The position numbers and the translations under genes were made by a program. A stretch of 64,000 nt of DNA from Nageia nagi (Eukaryota > Pinophyta), in the NCBI GenBank assembly GCA_050084985.1, contig JBITNC010000001.1, positions 162,564,001-162,628,000 on the forward strand. The letters are read 5' to 3'. Shown here one piece after another: positions 12,228 to 23,885 of this stretch; within the stretch, counting starts at the first letter, position 1; every line of letters begins with the position of its first letter. Below the pieces are notes generated by a model. The model made no database searches. It saw only the letters and a program-made list of their open reading frames with translations, and was not told the DNA's origin.

Positions 12228-12752
12228 TTAGATATTCCCCCTACCTCTAAAATTTCTCCTACCATGATCACAGTTGCTACTTTCACCACAAGAATAATCA
12301 TGAACTACATTCTTCCCCTTTTGAGCAATACACAATGTGTGTGAAATAAGATCGCTAGTCTTCTTTCCTAATACCTTCTCACATTTTATAATATTATCCA
12401 CCAATGTATCAAATATGAGAGATTTCAAATTACCACTAGCTTGTAGGGATTCAAGATAGTATGAATATATGGGGTATAATGCCTTAATCAAGGTTGCAAG
12501 AAAAATGTCAATCTTCACATCTTTAGAGTCTATGTCATGCATAATTTCATTAATTTATGAAATTAATGCCATGGGATCATTATCTTTAAACTCTAGATTG
12601 AAGAGATTCAATTGTAATTGGATGAGTTCTAATTCAGAATGGGAGTCATAAAAATATTTCAATTTCTTTAATGCATTCCAAGCATCATCAATCAAGTTAA
12701 TATGACAATTCACCTCTTCATTAATTAAAGCATAGGCCTTACAATCTTTCAT
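12228..12752 (-). pseudogene. copia gag (UBN2/retrotran_gag type) fragment
   Basis: Two adjoining minus-strand frames together give the copia capsid signature. The first (12752-12555) has AWNALKKLKYFYDSHSELEL and QLQLNLFNLEFKDND, like the W-L-L-Y and L-x-L-K-M-x-E-G helices. The second (12542-12228) has ALYPIYSYYLESLQASGNLK then DTLVDNIIKCEKVLGK, like the LP-x-Y-x-x-F and L-T-x-E-L-x-x-L-L motifs, and ends in a basic RRNFRGRGN tail where a zinc knuckle would follow. A TAA lies between the frames. This would have formed the capsid of the element's particles. Confidence 0.8.
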
Positions 12753-14062
12753 ATTCTAAATTGTGAAAGTTCCTTGATATTAGTCGGTTTAGTAGGTTGG
12801 TTATCACCATCATAAATTCCAACACAAAATTCATTGAAAATCAAGGTATACTTTAGTTTTTTAGATCACTTCAGCCAATTTTCTTTATCAATCAACACTA
12901 TTCCAACAATACTCACAAAAAAATGCATTTTTTAATAGAAACTTCAATATCTAAAAAATTTTAAAATATATTTACCCCAAAAATATTTACACTTTTTTTG
13001 TACTACTATTAAAATCTTAATAATATTAATTTCTAAAACTAATCTCAAATTGTAGCCATCAAAATTTTAGATTCAATAAAAAAGAGTTATTGAAAATAGA
13101 CAAAACTTGGAAAAGTCATGGCCAAAATAGATTTCAAAAATTGAAAAATACAAAAAAAAAACCTTAAAACATTGATTGTACAAAAACTCTGATTGGACAC
13201 AAATTTTGACATGAGTGGATCAAATCTTGTCAACAAGTAGGCTAACATGGTAGGTATAGTTGGTAGGCTAACATGGTAAGTACAACTGAAAGACTGACTA
13301 GATAGGTCGTACGAGTTAATTAGGATTGACATGTACGATGACTAGGTGGTACATGTACCAAGTGAATGGATGATTATGTGTTAATTCTTATGGCTTCACT
13401 AAGCAAGTGCATTGGGTTAGTAAGGTATATCATGATCATCAGACATAGGTAGAGTGTGTTTGGTAGGGTCAGATGCATTAGGACTAGAGGATGCATTAGG
13501 GAAGTATAGGGGATTTCCAAATGGCTAGTGCATTAGGGATGAAACATCTAAACTGGTGGTTAGGACTCCATGTTAGATAGTTTCTAATGCATAGGCTTCC
13601 TCTTTCAATGACTGGCAGAATGATGGGCAAGAAGGGTGCATAGACCTCCATGCAACAAGAAATCTCCAAAACGGATTAGTTTTCACTTAATATATAGTCT
13701 CCAAAATAGGTGGATTTGAATATAAGTTTTCTAAAAAATAATATGTATATAGTTTGAAAATATAAAACCACTACTTAAATATAACATCAATAGTCTTCAA
13801 AAATAGTTTTAAAAAACCATGAACCAATCTTAAAGCCTTTGTTTACAGACTAAAACCTTCAAATACACATAACTTCATTATTTTTGCTCTAAAATAAATC
13901 ATCTAATATACCAAATCAATTGGAATGAAAAATGAGTGTTTGAATATAGGATCCAAAATGAATTTTATGAATTAGATTTTACAAAAATATAGGACAAATA
14001 TTTCAAAAAAAAATTGATAGAGTTTTCCTTTGATTTTCATGGAGTTAGATAAATTTGAATAA

Positions 14063-14440
14063 GGCTTTGATACCAATGATAGACTATTGATTAACTCCAA
14101 AACCAAAAGTATTGTATTAGCTTAGAAATAAGACTAAATACATTATCAAATGACTCTACACATTCACCTTCCTTGGTGACCATTGAGATCCTCAAGAACT
14201 CTTCATATCCTCTAACTTTTGACTCCTAGAATATTCCATTATTCTCATATCTACATATTTACTATATTTAGTAAATACTATTACTATATTACAAATACCA
14301 TAATCCCTAAGGATTAGGTATCTAACAAATCTAATTAATTAGGACTAAGTGAATAATCAAATGATTTATGAATCGATACAAGGATAACTAATCAACACAC
14401 CTCTTTTGAAGTGATATGAAGGCATATAAAGGAGCAAAAT
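14063..14440 (-). repeat. copia primer-binding site and probable 5' LTR
   Basis: The minus strand at 14063-14075 reads TGGTATCAAAGCC, the copia-type primer-binding site for tRNA-Met. On the plus strand the LTR should therefore start at TGATAG (14077). Its outer end is not certain. Near 14390-14440 the sequence resembles part of the 531-bp LTR family at 17.85 and 19.44 kb (AACTAATCAACACACCT), so an LTR boundary may fall around there. No second copy of this LTR is in the window. Confidence 0.5.
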
Positions 14441-15463
14441 AAAGTTAAAAAAAAGTGTGCCTCTAAGTACCTCAGAGAGAAGGGAGTACCTTTGTGAGAG
14501 GGAGTGAATTTATAAGAGATGAAATGGAATTCCACTAGAGAGGGTGCACAAATTATGGAGAAAAGATAGAAGAGGGTGTTATGAGAATTAGTACTATTTA
14601 TGGAAGGATAAGAGAGAATATATCTATATTTGTACTATAATAATTTCTAAATTGTTGACAACTTGCAAGTTCATACTATTAATATAAGTAATATCCTTGT
14701 TACTTTAAATCATTGAGTCTTCAACTTATGATAATATAATATAAACATTAACTATATAATAAAAACATTAACCTTATCAAAAAAAAAAATGCAATAAAAT
14801 AATTTATGGTGGTTTTAAACATCTCTAATAGACTTAAGAGGGTGGTTTAAAACGACCCTTAAAAAGCTATCCTAATAAAAATAATCATCATTGCATACAT
14901 ACAAAGGGGGGAGAGAAAGTGGAAATTCAATTAATTTGTAGGCATCCACCAAGCTCTTGTAGTTGACATATATGGGGATAAATATGATTAATGAGTGAAT
15001 GAAGGAGCTTCCCTATAGAAGGGTATTGTTGGTGATGCAAGTCTATAGGAGTTGAAAACATGTTGAAGAATATAAAGAGCTATACATATTTGTAATAAGC
15101 AAAATACACATTATATCCTCAACCACCCATCTTGATAAAGTCTTGTGAGAGTGATATTCATATCATTTTGATAAGTAAGTATCAAGATTTTATGATTATT
15201 ATGTCATTAGCCTTACGATGAAAAATGTTCTAGGAATTCACTAAACTTTCATAATTGATATACATGTGGATAATTTTATGTTACAAAAATTTATTTGTGG
15301 ACAAGTCAAATTTAAGTTTTATGCAATTAATGATAAAATGAAGGAGTGTGCCCTCTAGAAGTTTTTTATTAATGATTTAGATTTGAAGGAGTTGAAGATA
15401 TATTGAAGCATGAAAAGATTTGGGTATCATTACTCTTTGAACATCATCCTAGTTTCCCACTTT
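14441..15463. other. Unannotated AT-rich stretch
   Basis: No gene is seen. A weak internal duplication links 14990-15080 with 15335-15415 (both start AATGAAGGAG and run into GGAGTTGAA...TTGAAGA). Confidence 0.4.
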
Positions 15464-15531
15464 AGCATAAGGAGTTGAAGAGCATAAGGAGTTGAAAAGC
15501 ATAAGGAGTTGAAGAGCATAAGGAGTTGAAG
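15464..15531. repeat. 17-bp minisatellite, four copies
   Basis: The unit AGCATAAGGAGTTGAAG is repeated four times head to tail (15464, 15481, 15498, 15515). The second copy has a single G to A change at its end. Confidence 0.95.
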
Positions 15532-15559
15532 CTAGGTAAAGAGCATTATTATCCTTACC

Positions 15560-16210
15560 CTTTGAACACCATATTAACTATCCACTTTAGTATAAATATT
15601 TGAAATAAGAATATAGAATGAAGCATATTTAGGTTCCAACAAAACAGGATTGCTACCATAACTTATCCTATTCTTACATTTTTATGTGATCTAAAAGAAC
15701 CAAAAACATACATCCATACACACAATTTAGGTTTTATGTGCATTTTAGCAATGAAGTTCAAACCTTCCTCAAGATAGCATGCATGACCAAGAAGATAAAG
15801 AATGTATACATAATTATTCATCCCATGAATCATGCAATAAGACTCACACTATTAAAGTATTTACAACCCTCATCCACTATATCTAGATGATTACGTGTAA
15901 GTAGAACACACACAAAGGTTATGTTATTGTGGTTGGTTCCTAAGTGCTTCATCAGATCAAATAATTTAGGGATATTCTTGTTGTAGTAATGAATTGTATA
16001 TCTTTTCAATCATTGCATTCCATAAAACTCTATTTGCATCATGCATATTATCAAATAATTCATGGGCCTTGTGTAGTATTCCACATTTTGCATGCATGTC
16101 TATCAAGGAAATCACAACCACAATATTAAATGAAAAAACATTTTTAACTACTCTTTAATGGATGCCTATACCTCCTTTTAGAGCTCTCATGGTGGAAAAT
16201 GCTTTTAAAG
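15560..16210 (-). pseudogene. PPR (PLS-type) pseudogene fragment A
   Basis: Read on the minus strand, about 15990-16120 gives VVISLIDMHAKCGILHKAHE then LFDNMHDAN, the plant PLS-class PPR pattern (LIDMYAKCG-x-x-x-x-A-x-x-x-FD-x-M). The end at about 15740-15870 corresponds to the HYxCxIDLLGHAxYLEEAxNxIxKM tail region. Frames are interrupted throughout. The whole segment is colinear with fragment B (17440-17713 plus 26720-27065), which shows two copies of the same gene piece. PPR proteins bind organelle RNA, but this copy cannot encode one. Confidence 0.7.
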
Positions 16211-17439
16211 GTTACAGAGTTTGGTTTTACACTTGGTAATCACATCTATTTAAAATTATCTAGAGCCTTTTAGGAAACTAATTTTTGTGCATATCCTATG
16301 ATTCTTATAGTCTATTGAAATATGTTTGGTAGGTCAATCCTTACAATATCTATTGTGACCTAGTATGATGTTAAACTCTAAAAACTTATAGAATAATTAA
16401 TAGATATAATTTACTCTTGTTTTTTATTCTATCATATGTTAAATGGATTAATTAGATTTTACTTAATGGGTTTATCTTGCAATGTCAATGAAGAAGACTA
16501 GTGGTGGATATTTTGGGTTGTTGTAGTATTAAAGGCTACTTTACCTTTTGTGATGTATAGATCAAGTCACGCAAAACATTATATGCTTGTGTAGGTTGTT
16601 AGATATCATACACACTAAAAATAATATTGAAGAGCTTGTTATATATTTGATTTTTAAATACATGAATACAAACCTAGGACATTGCATTCATAGTCATCTC
16701 CTTCATAATGAAAAAATACATTCAATGTTCAATAAGGTAACTCCTCCTATGAACTATATTTGAACTTGTAAAAAGTAATGGAAATATATATAGAAAGAGT
16801 AGGAAATTTTTTAGTCTTATGATTAAGTCACATCTATAATGTATGTGTAAGAGAGAACTAATTGTCTAAATAATGTGCATGCTATATGCTTTCCTATTCT
16901 AGTTTTTTAACTACAAATCAAAGTTTACGTATGATAGGGAGCCTTTGTAACTACCATGGTAGGGGTCTGATTCATAGCTAAGTAATATACATACTTTTAG
17001 GGAGCCTTATTTGTAGTAGTTCTTTTTTTTTTGCATTCATACAATTGTTCAATTTATATTTTGCAAAGACTTGAAACTTGATAATCTCCTTGTAGATATG
17101 AACTCATGTAATATTTTTATAACTTAGTCTAAAATTTCTATAAGAAAACTATATGAATTAAGAAAGTTCATAGCTCTTAGCTAATATGTAAGATGAATCC
17201 TGTAACCATTCTTTCTATATAGAAGATACTTTCTTTCTATAAATAATAACCCTTTGGTATAATGCTCCTAAAATGATGTTAGGGATACTAAATACTCCCA
17301 CAAAATTGGCATATGACCTATAAGTTGTATATTTAGCACTACCCTCACTCTCATATACATTTTCAATCCAAAATGTGATAATAATGAGTTTAGTTTCCAA
17401 TAATTTCCTTCCTTTTACTTCAAATATTTTGTTCTTTTA
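16211..17439. other. Unannotated AT-rich stretch
   Basis: Only short, unrecognisable frames, including 17400-17215 on the minus strand. By position the left part could be the decayed upstream half of PPR fragment A, but I could not read PPR motifs in it. Confidence 0.4.
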
Positions 17440-17713
17440 CATTGATATTATTGAATAAGGAGCAAATAACCAACACCTACATAACTATTTAGGCTAAAAA
17501 AAAGTATTATTTCCATAAATTCTCTTATTCCTACATTCTTATTTGATCTATAAGTACCAAGTAGACACATGCATACATCCAATTTGGGCATTTTAGTAAT
17601 TAAGTTCAAAGCTTCCTCAAGATAGCATGCATGACCAATAAGGTGAACAATGCATGCATAATTATTCATACAAGGAATAATGTAATAAGAGTCACTCATG
17701 TTTTTAAATTATT
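17440..17713 (-). pseudogene. PPR pseudogene fragment B, C-terminal part
   Basis: The minus frame 17699-17448 includes NNYACIVHLIGHACYLEEAL then ITKMPKLDVCMCLLGTYRSN. This is the C-terminal PPR/E-motif pattern of PLS proteins (HYxCMVDLLGRAGxLEEAxxFIxKMPxxPD...LLGACRxHxN). It stops at 17714, where the LTR element begins; the upstream continuation resumes at 26720. Confidence 0.8.
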
Positions 17714-18244
17714 TGTTAGAATAGAAATCGATCGAATATGATATTAAAAATTGATCAATCGAAATGACTTATATGTATCGATTTGGCAACCAAACCATAT
17801 CAATTTGAAGGTTAAATAATTAAGGTAACTAATCGAGATTAAGTGAAGTGACACCATAATAACTAATAAACACACCTTTTATGAAGTGAATCAAAGATTT
17901 AAAGAGAACAATTAATCAAGTACCATCCATTAATCAATCAAGCATCACACATCCATTGAATTATCACTACTATGCATCAATATATTATATAATTGATTAT
18001 CGATACACCATAGGCATGCTAATTGGGGAAGAGTGTGAGAGTTAATATCTAGAGAGAACATAGTGGTCAAATGATATATATTGTAATTGATTGTATTTTT
18101 TATTTAAATATAATTAAATATCAAACCCCCTTTTGTGACTCAATTGATATCCCTTGTTATTCTGCTTTTACAATATTTCTAGTTCTATTTGTTCATTGAG
18201 TCTTAGTTATAGATAAGAACCCAAACTAACAAATCTTATGATCA
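17714..18244 (+). repeat. 5' LTR of the small element
   Basis: Starts TGTTAGAATAG, ends near CTTATGATCA. It retains the uninterrupted sequence (about 17961-17980) corresponding to the empty site of the gypsy insertion in the 3' copy, including ACTAT at 17969-17973. Confidence 0.75.
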
Positions 18245-19293
18245 AATGGAATGTAGAGTGATGGAAATAAAACTTGGAAGTATGTTAAAAAAGAAAGAGG
18301 TATTAAAAGACTCTTAGATGTAGTTTGATGGAAGTTAACAAAAGAGAGAAATGGTCAATTTCATGAAAAAGATAGGTTGCATATTTTAATAAGTAGCCAA
18401 AAATAACTATACAGTCAAAATACAAAGATAATCCCAAATTTGGAAAAGCTTTTGTGATAATATCTTGATGCTACTATTGGTTCATGATCAACACTATTGC
18501 TAATTTATCTCCTATTAGGACTGCTAATTAGTCCTTGCTTTAGAGAATCAATAATTGGAGGATTATTAACTGGTCCCATAATTAGCAGTACCAACAATTA
18601 TGAATAGGGAGTACTGATAGTTTTGTTGTGACAGGTAGTTTAGTTGATAGAGTGCATTGCAATCTAAGGGAAATATTACTAGAAAATACAAAAAGATTAT
18701 CAAGATAAAAAAAAAAGAAGTCATTAAAATGAAGGTAGTAATTAAGAATAGGCAATTATCATAAGAGGCATTGAAAGAAATGAGGTAGAGAAGTAACAAT
18801 TTCATTTTCCAAGAAAATAAAAGAGAAAAATATTTGAATTAATAGAATCAATGGAGCACTTTTGATTGTTAGAAATGTGTACACACTAGAAGTAGATTGT
18901 GACTAATTGGATCATGTTATGAAAGGAAATACTAATTGGTTTGTGTAGAGTAGGAGTAGAGTAAGAGAAGTAGGGACTACAAATATGAATTATGATAATG
19001 GAACCTATACTAAGACCCATATAATCTATTCTTATTGGATACATCATTGCTTCATCAATATGGTAAAGGAGATTTGGTTGACTTTGAAGAGAGCTAAGAA
19101 AAAGAGAACCCCTCCTCTTCTGCTATGATTTATTGAGATTCATAATGATTCTCTTATCAATATAATGTTGATTTATACAAGTAAAACCTCAAGGATGGGT
19201 CTCCATTTTAAGTTGGGGAGTATAGATATCGAAAAAAATCAATTTAAGAAAGGAAGTCTCGAGAGGTGAGCCTTAGTTTTAAGTTGGGGAGGA
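18245..19293 (+). other. Interior of the small LTR element
   Basis: No conserved coding sequence was found. Two copies of the purine motif AAGTTGGGGAG occur, near 19211 and 19281. Only the second abuts the LTR, so the first may be a relic of an internal duplication. Confidence 0.5.
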
Positions 19294-19553
19294 TGTTAGC
19301 ATAAAAATTGATCCTATATGATATTAGAAATCAATTGATCAAAGTGATTTATATGTATCAGTTTGGTGACCAAATCATATTAGTTTTAAGGATAAAGAAT
19401 TAAGTTAACTAATTGACATTAAGTAAAGCGACACCGTAATAATTAATCAACACAACTTTTTCAAAGCGAATCAAATATTTAAGGAGGAGCATCAATCAAG
19501 CACCATCCATCAATCAATAAAGCATCACACATCCATCAATTTATCACCACTAT
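19294..19553 (+). repeat. 3' LTR of the small element, left half
   Basis: Matches 17714-17973 and ends with ACTAT (19549-19553), the left copy of the gypsy target-site duplication. Confidence 0.85.
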
Positions 19554-19708
19554 TGATCCAAAATTTGGATCCCTTAGACATTTAGTAATCTCCATTTCAG
19601 TGTGTTCATTATGATCATCTTATCTTTAGCTTTTTGATGCTTCTTTCGGATCATGAATCTGAGTCCGTATGTGGAAGATATGGTATTAATTCCATTTATG
19701 TATTTGGA

Positions 19709-19765
<57 letters not shown>

Positions 19766-20698
19766 GCGGCCCATGTAGGGGCGACCTGCCTGCCATCGTG
19801 GACTCAAAATGACCTGCGTGGAAGGTCAAATGCCACATGGAAGCGATGAGGCGAGGGGAAGAGGAGGTCCATGTTGGAGTTTGATCACACGATGTGATCG
19901 CCTGTTGATTGCTAGCCTAATACCAATCCACCTGTGAGACCGTCCACCCATGCCAACCAAACCGCCATGCCACTGCTTGACCACCAGCTAAGCTACCAAT
20001 CAACAGGAGGTTGACTACCTCTAAGCATGCCATGTGTCATCACCACAGTGCACTCACCCAATGTTAGGTTTTTTTAATGTATTTTTGGCATTTTCAAAGG
20101 TTTATGGTGATTTTTGATTCACCTAAGGTCCTATTATTAGGCTAAGTTAATTTTGTAAGCCTGAAATAGTCCAGAGAGCATATTATTTCGATTTTAGATT
20201 TCATTTTGGGGAGATTTTTACAACCATTTAAGCCCAAATTTGATCGAAAGATCAAGGAGGTTAATGGGTATCTAAAAATAGTTTTTATATCTAATTTCTT
20301 AGTTGTAATGCTTTCCAATTTTAGCCCCCAAAATTGTATAAAAGGGGAGCAAATTGGACGTGAAAAAAAAGAGAGGATTTCAGGAAAGTGTTTTCAGTTC
20401 TTGTTGTGATTTTCAGAGCTGTGAGTGGTTATGAATGTGAGAGGAGGTTTTGAAGGACCATGGAGGCCTTGTAAAGTGATTCCACCCATTGATAGTAGAG
20501 AGCTTTTGAGCTGGATGTAGCCCACACTAGGTGAACTAGGATAATTTTGCTTGTCTCTTTCTATGGTGAATGCTTTTCTCTTCTCTGTGTTTACAAATTT
20601 GTTCCTAATTTTCCTTTACAAGCACTTAATTATTTTAAGTGTGAATTGATCCTAAGAAAAGGTTAAATTGAAAATTTAATCTTATAGTTTATGGATCA
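19554..20698 (+). repeat. 5' LTR of the gypsy element (1145 bp)
   Basis: TGATCC to GGATCA. Contains an AT microsatellite (19711-19762) and a comparatively GC-rich block (19763-20060). It has a 19-bp segment (about 20399-20417) between two TTTTCAG motifs that is missing from the 3' LTR. Confidence 0.95.
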
Positions 20699-20702
20699 AG
20701 TT

Positions 20703-20714
20703 TGATATCAGAGC
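20703..20714 (+). other. Primer-binding site of the gypsy element
   Basis: TGATATCAGAGC lies 4 bp inside the 5' LTR end and differs at one base from TGGTATCAGAGC, the complement of the plant initiator tRNA-Met 3' end. Confidence 0.85.
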
Positions 20715-20884
20715 AGTTGAAATCATTGGGATAACCTATATTTTTGAGATTATTATTGGTGTTTGGAAAGTGTTCTTGCATGTATACCAGGTCACAAAGC
20801 AAGAAAGGAGAAGGAGAATTTGTGGAGGAGGATTCAAAAATTGGTTCTAGAGTTTGGCTAAAGAAGTAAAGAGAGCTTGGACCC

Positions 20885-21438
20885 ATGGACAATGAAGGAT
20901 GGTCTAATGTGGAAAAGCAAATTGCTGATCTCTCCATAATGTTCCAGAAGATGTCTCTACAATTCCAACACTTTCAAGAACAACAATACAAGAAAAATGA
21001 AGGTGAAACTAGTGAAGGTAATAAAATTGACAATGATGTTACACATAGTGTTTTCCAAAGTTCTCCTTTGAAATTGGAAGTTAAATTTGATTTGCCTACT
21101 TTTATTGGAGAAGTGAATGTTGAGAAGTTAGACCATTGGATTAAATAAATTTAGGTATATTGTAGAATTCAAAGAATTGTAAGAGATGAGGATAAAATCC
21201 AATTAGCAACTCTTAAAATGAGTGGTAATGCACTTGTTTGGTGGGAAAGTTGTTTGCAAAGTAAGAATGAATCAATTCAAGCTTGTATTGCTTCTTGGAC
21301 CCATTTTGTACAATTTCTTAGAAATCAGTTTTATCCTTTGGGTTATCGACAAAAGGCAGTCATGGAATGGCAAACTTTCCATCAAGGCAAAGGGCAAAGT
21401 ATGCAAGAGTACACTACAAAATTTGAAGAAAATATGTA
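20885..21438 (+). pseudogene. gypsy gag capsid region
   Basis: The frame opens MDNEGWSNVEKQIADLSIMF, with a Q-rich coiled-coil-like stretch, and has an in-frame TAA at 21146-21148. It resumes with the Retrotrans_gag core: KMSGNALVWWESCLQSKNE, WTHFVQFLRNQFYP, then QGKGQSMQEYTTKFEE. A +1 frameshift near 21436 joins it to the next frame. This would form the particle capsid. Confidence 0.85.
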
Positions 21439-22670
21439 ATGCTAGGTATTCCTCTTTATTCCCAAGATACTCTTCTTAAGTATATTGGTGGTTTGCATAA
21501 TTATTTAAGGCATACAATATTGATGTTTGATTCAAATGATTTGGATAAAGTTTGTGTACAAGCCACTCACTTAGAAGAAAGGGGAAAATATGTTAAGGAT
21601 GGGAAAAAGAATAATGCTTCCAATAACAATAGTAATAATGATTCTAAAAAGAACCAAGGAAAGGGGAAAAAGAAAACTATGTCTACTACACAAAAAGAGA
21701 AGTCTAAATATGTATGTACACATTGTCAAAAAGAAGGTCATTTAGAGGCTAAATGTTGGAAATTGCATCCTGAATTATGCCCTAAACCCAAAGGTCAAAA
21801 GAAACAAACAAATACTGTTACTAAGAAAATTGAAGATGGTTCAGATGTAGATGATAAAATGGCATGTATGGTTTTGCATAATACACCTAATGAAGATGAG
21901 GAAAAGAAGAAAATTGAACTTTTTCATATCAAGGTGCAAGCTAAGAAGACTAGGATTGATACATTGTTTGATTTTGGATCTCAAGCTAACTTAATTACAG
22001 AAAAGTATGTCAAAACACTTGCACTCACTACTCAACCTCATCCAAACCCATATCCATTGGGATGGGTTAATAAAAATTCAAAGTTAAAGGTAACACAACA
22101 ATGCAAGTTGCAATTTGGGATTAATAGGGAGTACATTGATGAAGTTTTACTTGATGTTGTTCCTTTGGATATTTGTGGGATTGTGCTTGGTAGTCCTTAT
22201 CTATGGGAAAGAGATGCTTTATTTTATAGAAAGGAAAACAAATATAGACTCATTAAATATGGAATTGAATACATGGTTAGTGCTCATCAAAATAAGAAAA
22301 AGGATATTTCTTTAATTACTGCAGGACAAGCAAAGAGACTAATCAATACAGGATGAATGTTTATACTTGCAATGGTGAAATCTCAAGACGAAGTAGAAAT
22401 CATAAAGGCACTTGAAGATTGTGAACCACAATACAAAGAAGAAGTAAAAGAGGTAATTTCTGAATTTAAAGATTTATTTTAAGTACCTAAAGAACTTCCA
22501 CCAAAAAGAGATATACAACATGAGATTCAATTACATCCTGATGTGGCACTTCCTAATATTGGCTTATATAGAAATTCTATTTTGGAAACTGAAGAAATTA
22601 AGAAACAAGTCAAGGAATTGTTAGATCAAGGAGTCATTAGTAGCACATCACCATGTGGATCTCCTATTGT
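21439..22670 (+). pseudogene. gypsy gag zinc knuckle, protease and start of RT
   Basis: A 305-codon open stretch (21439-22356) has a CX2CX4HX4C zinc knuckle at residues 93-106 (CTHCQKEGHLEAKC) for RNA packaging. It is followed by a retropepsin with TLFDFGSQANLITEKYVKTL; the usual D-[ST]-G is D178-F-G, so the middle residue is changed. GIVLGSPYLW follows, as in the flap/second half. The same frame continues past TGA 22354 and a TAA near 22481 through ELPPKRDIQHEI, ELLDQGVIS and SPCGSPIV, the normal N-terminus of gypsy RT, until a 1-base loss at about 22670. Gag and pol therefore appear to have been one continuous frame in the ancestor. Confidence 0.9.
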
Positions 22671-23342
22671 TTAATTACAAAGAAAGATGGAACTTGGCGT
22701 ATGTGTGTTGATTACAGGGCACTAAATAAGATCACGGTTAAAAATCGATATCCTTTGCCACATATTGATGATTTAATGGATCAATTACAAAAAGCTAGGC
22801 TTTTCACAAAATTGGATCTAAGAAGTGGTTATCATCAAGTACAAGTTAAAGAAGAGGATGTGTGGAAAACTACTTTTAAAACTAGGCAAGGATTGTTTGA
22901 ATGGTTGGTTTTACCATTTGGATTATGCAATGATCCTACTACTTTCATGCGTGTAATGAATGATGTTTTAAGGCCTTTCATTGATGATTTTGTTATTATG
23001 TATCTTGATGATATTCTCATTTATAGTGATAATTGGAAAAATCATGTGGTACATATTCGTAAAGTGTTTGAAGTTTTAAGGGAAGCAAAACTCTATTTGA
23101 AGATGTCTAAGTGTGAGTTTGTTAGGAAAAGTTTAACCTATCTTGGCCACATTATAGGTGAAGGTGAATTGAGGATAGATCCTGCAAAAATTAAGGCTTT
23201 GTTGAAATGGCCTACTCCCACTAATGTGACAGAGACTAGGAGTTTTTTTGGGGTAGTGCAGTATTTACGCAAGTTTATTGCTAACTTTTCTTACATGACT
23301 TCTCCACTTCATGCAATTATAGGAAAGAGTCATGGATTTTAG
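22653..23342 (+). pseudogene. gypsy reverse transcriptase
   Basis: The longest pol segment (229 codons) holds the RT core. KKDGTWRMCVDYRALNK is motif 1. FTKLDLRSGYHQ carries the first catalytic Asp (residue 55), then LPFGLCNDPTTF. YLDDILIYSD carries the catalytic Asp pair (residues 119-120). LKMSKCEF, YLGHIIG and LLKWPTPTN lead into the connection domain. It ends at TAG 23340 but the same frame carries on into RNase H. It would copy element RNA into DNA. Confidence 0.95.
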
Positions 23343-23885
23343 TGGAGAGGTAAAGAACAACATGCTTTTGAATTGCTTAAAAGAAAAATTAGTAATGCTC
23401 CAGTACTTGCTTTGCCTAATCTTTAGAAATCTTTTGAAATTAAAACTAATGCAAGTGACTATGCTATGGGTGCAGTTTTATTGTAGGAAAAACATCCAGT
23501 TTGCTATCACTTGAAAATGTTTACCAGTGCAGTAAGAAACTATCTTACATATGACAAAGAGTTGTATGCATTAGTTCAAAGTGTTAAGAAATGGAAGCAC
23601 TATTTGGTAGGTAAAGAGACAATAATTCATATAGACCATCAACCCTTACAATATCTTCAGTCATAATCTAAATTGCAATAATCTAGGCACTTTCGTTGGA
23701 TGGGATTTTTGCAACAATTTCATTTGGTGATTAAGTACAAGAAGGGTACTCAAAATAAAATTGTTGATATGTTGTCTAGGCCTCCAATAGTTACCAGTGT
23801 TGTGATTTTGCAAAATAGTACTTTAATGCATGATAGGTATAAAGAACAATATATGGTTGATCCTGATTTCCAAAATGTCTAACAT
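23343..23885 (+). pseudogene. gypsy RNase H domain
   Basis: In frame with the RT, the translation reads WRGKEQHAFELLKRKISNAP, LALPNL, FEIKTNASDYAMGAVL (the catalytic Asp position DAS is here NAS, a loss), then YDKELYALVQSVKKWKHYL, IHIDHQPLQYL and VIKYKKGTQNKIVDMLSRPP. In-frame stops interrupt it at several points (near 23424, 23484, 23663 and 23681). The missing first acidic residue means it would be inactive even if stops were read through. Confidence 0.9.

Larger units (their letters stand above)
11340..14076 (-). mobile_element. Ty1/copia retrotransposon remnant, 5' half
   Basis: Copia landmarks occur in the correct order on the minus strand: a primer-binding site at 14063-14075, gag, an aspartic protease, and the gag-pre-integrase domain ending at about 11500. 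Integrase, reverse transcriptase and RNase H are absent. The fragment ends about 100-250 bp from the LTR of the neighbouring 6.4-11.2 kb element, so it may have been truncated before or by that insertion. A long low-complexity stretch (13000-14060) between the primer site and recognisable gag contains only short frames. Confidence 0.8.

Noticed and set aside
15464-15531. Possible CRISPR-like or regulatory array from the 17-bp repeats
   Set aside because: Units are contiguous with no spacers and the genome is a plant; it is a plain minisatellite.
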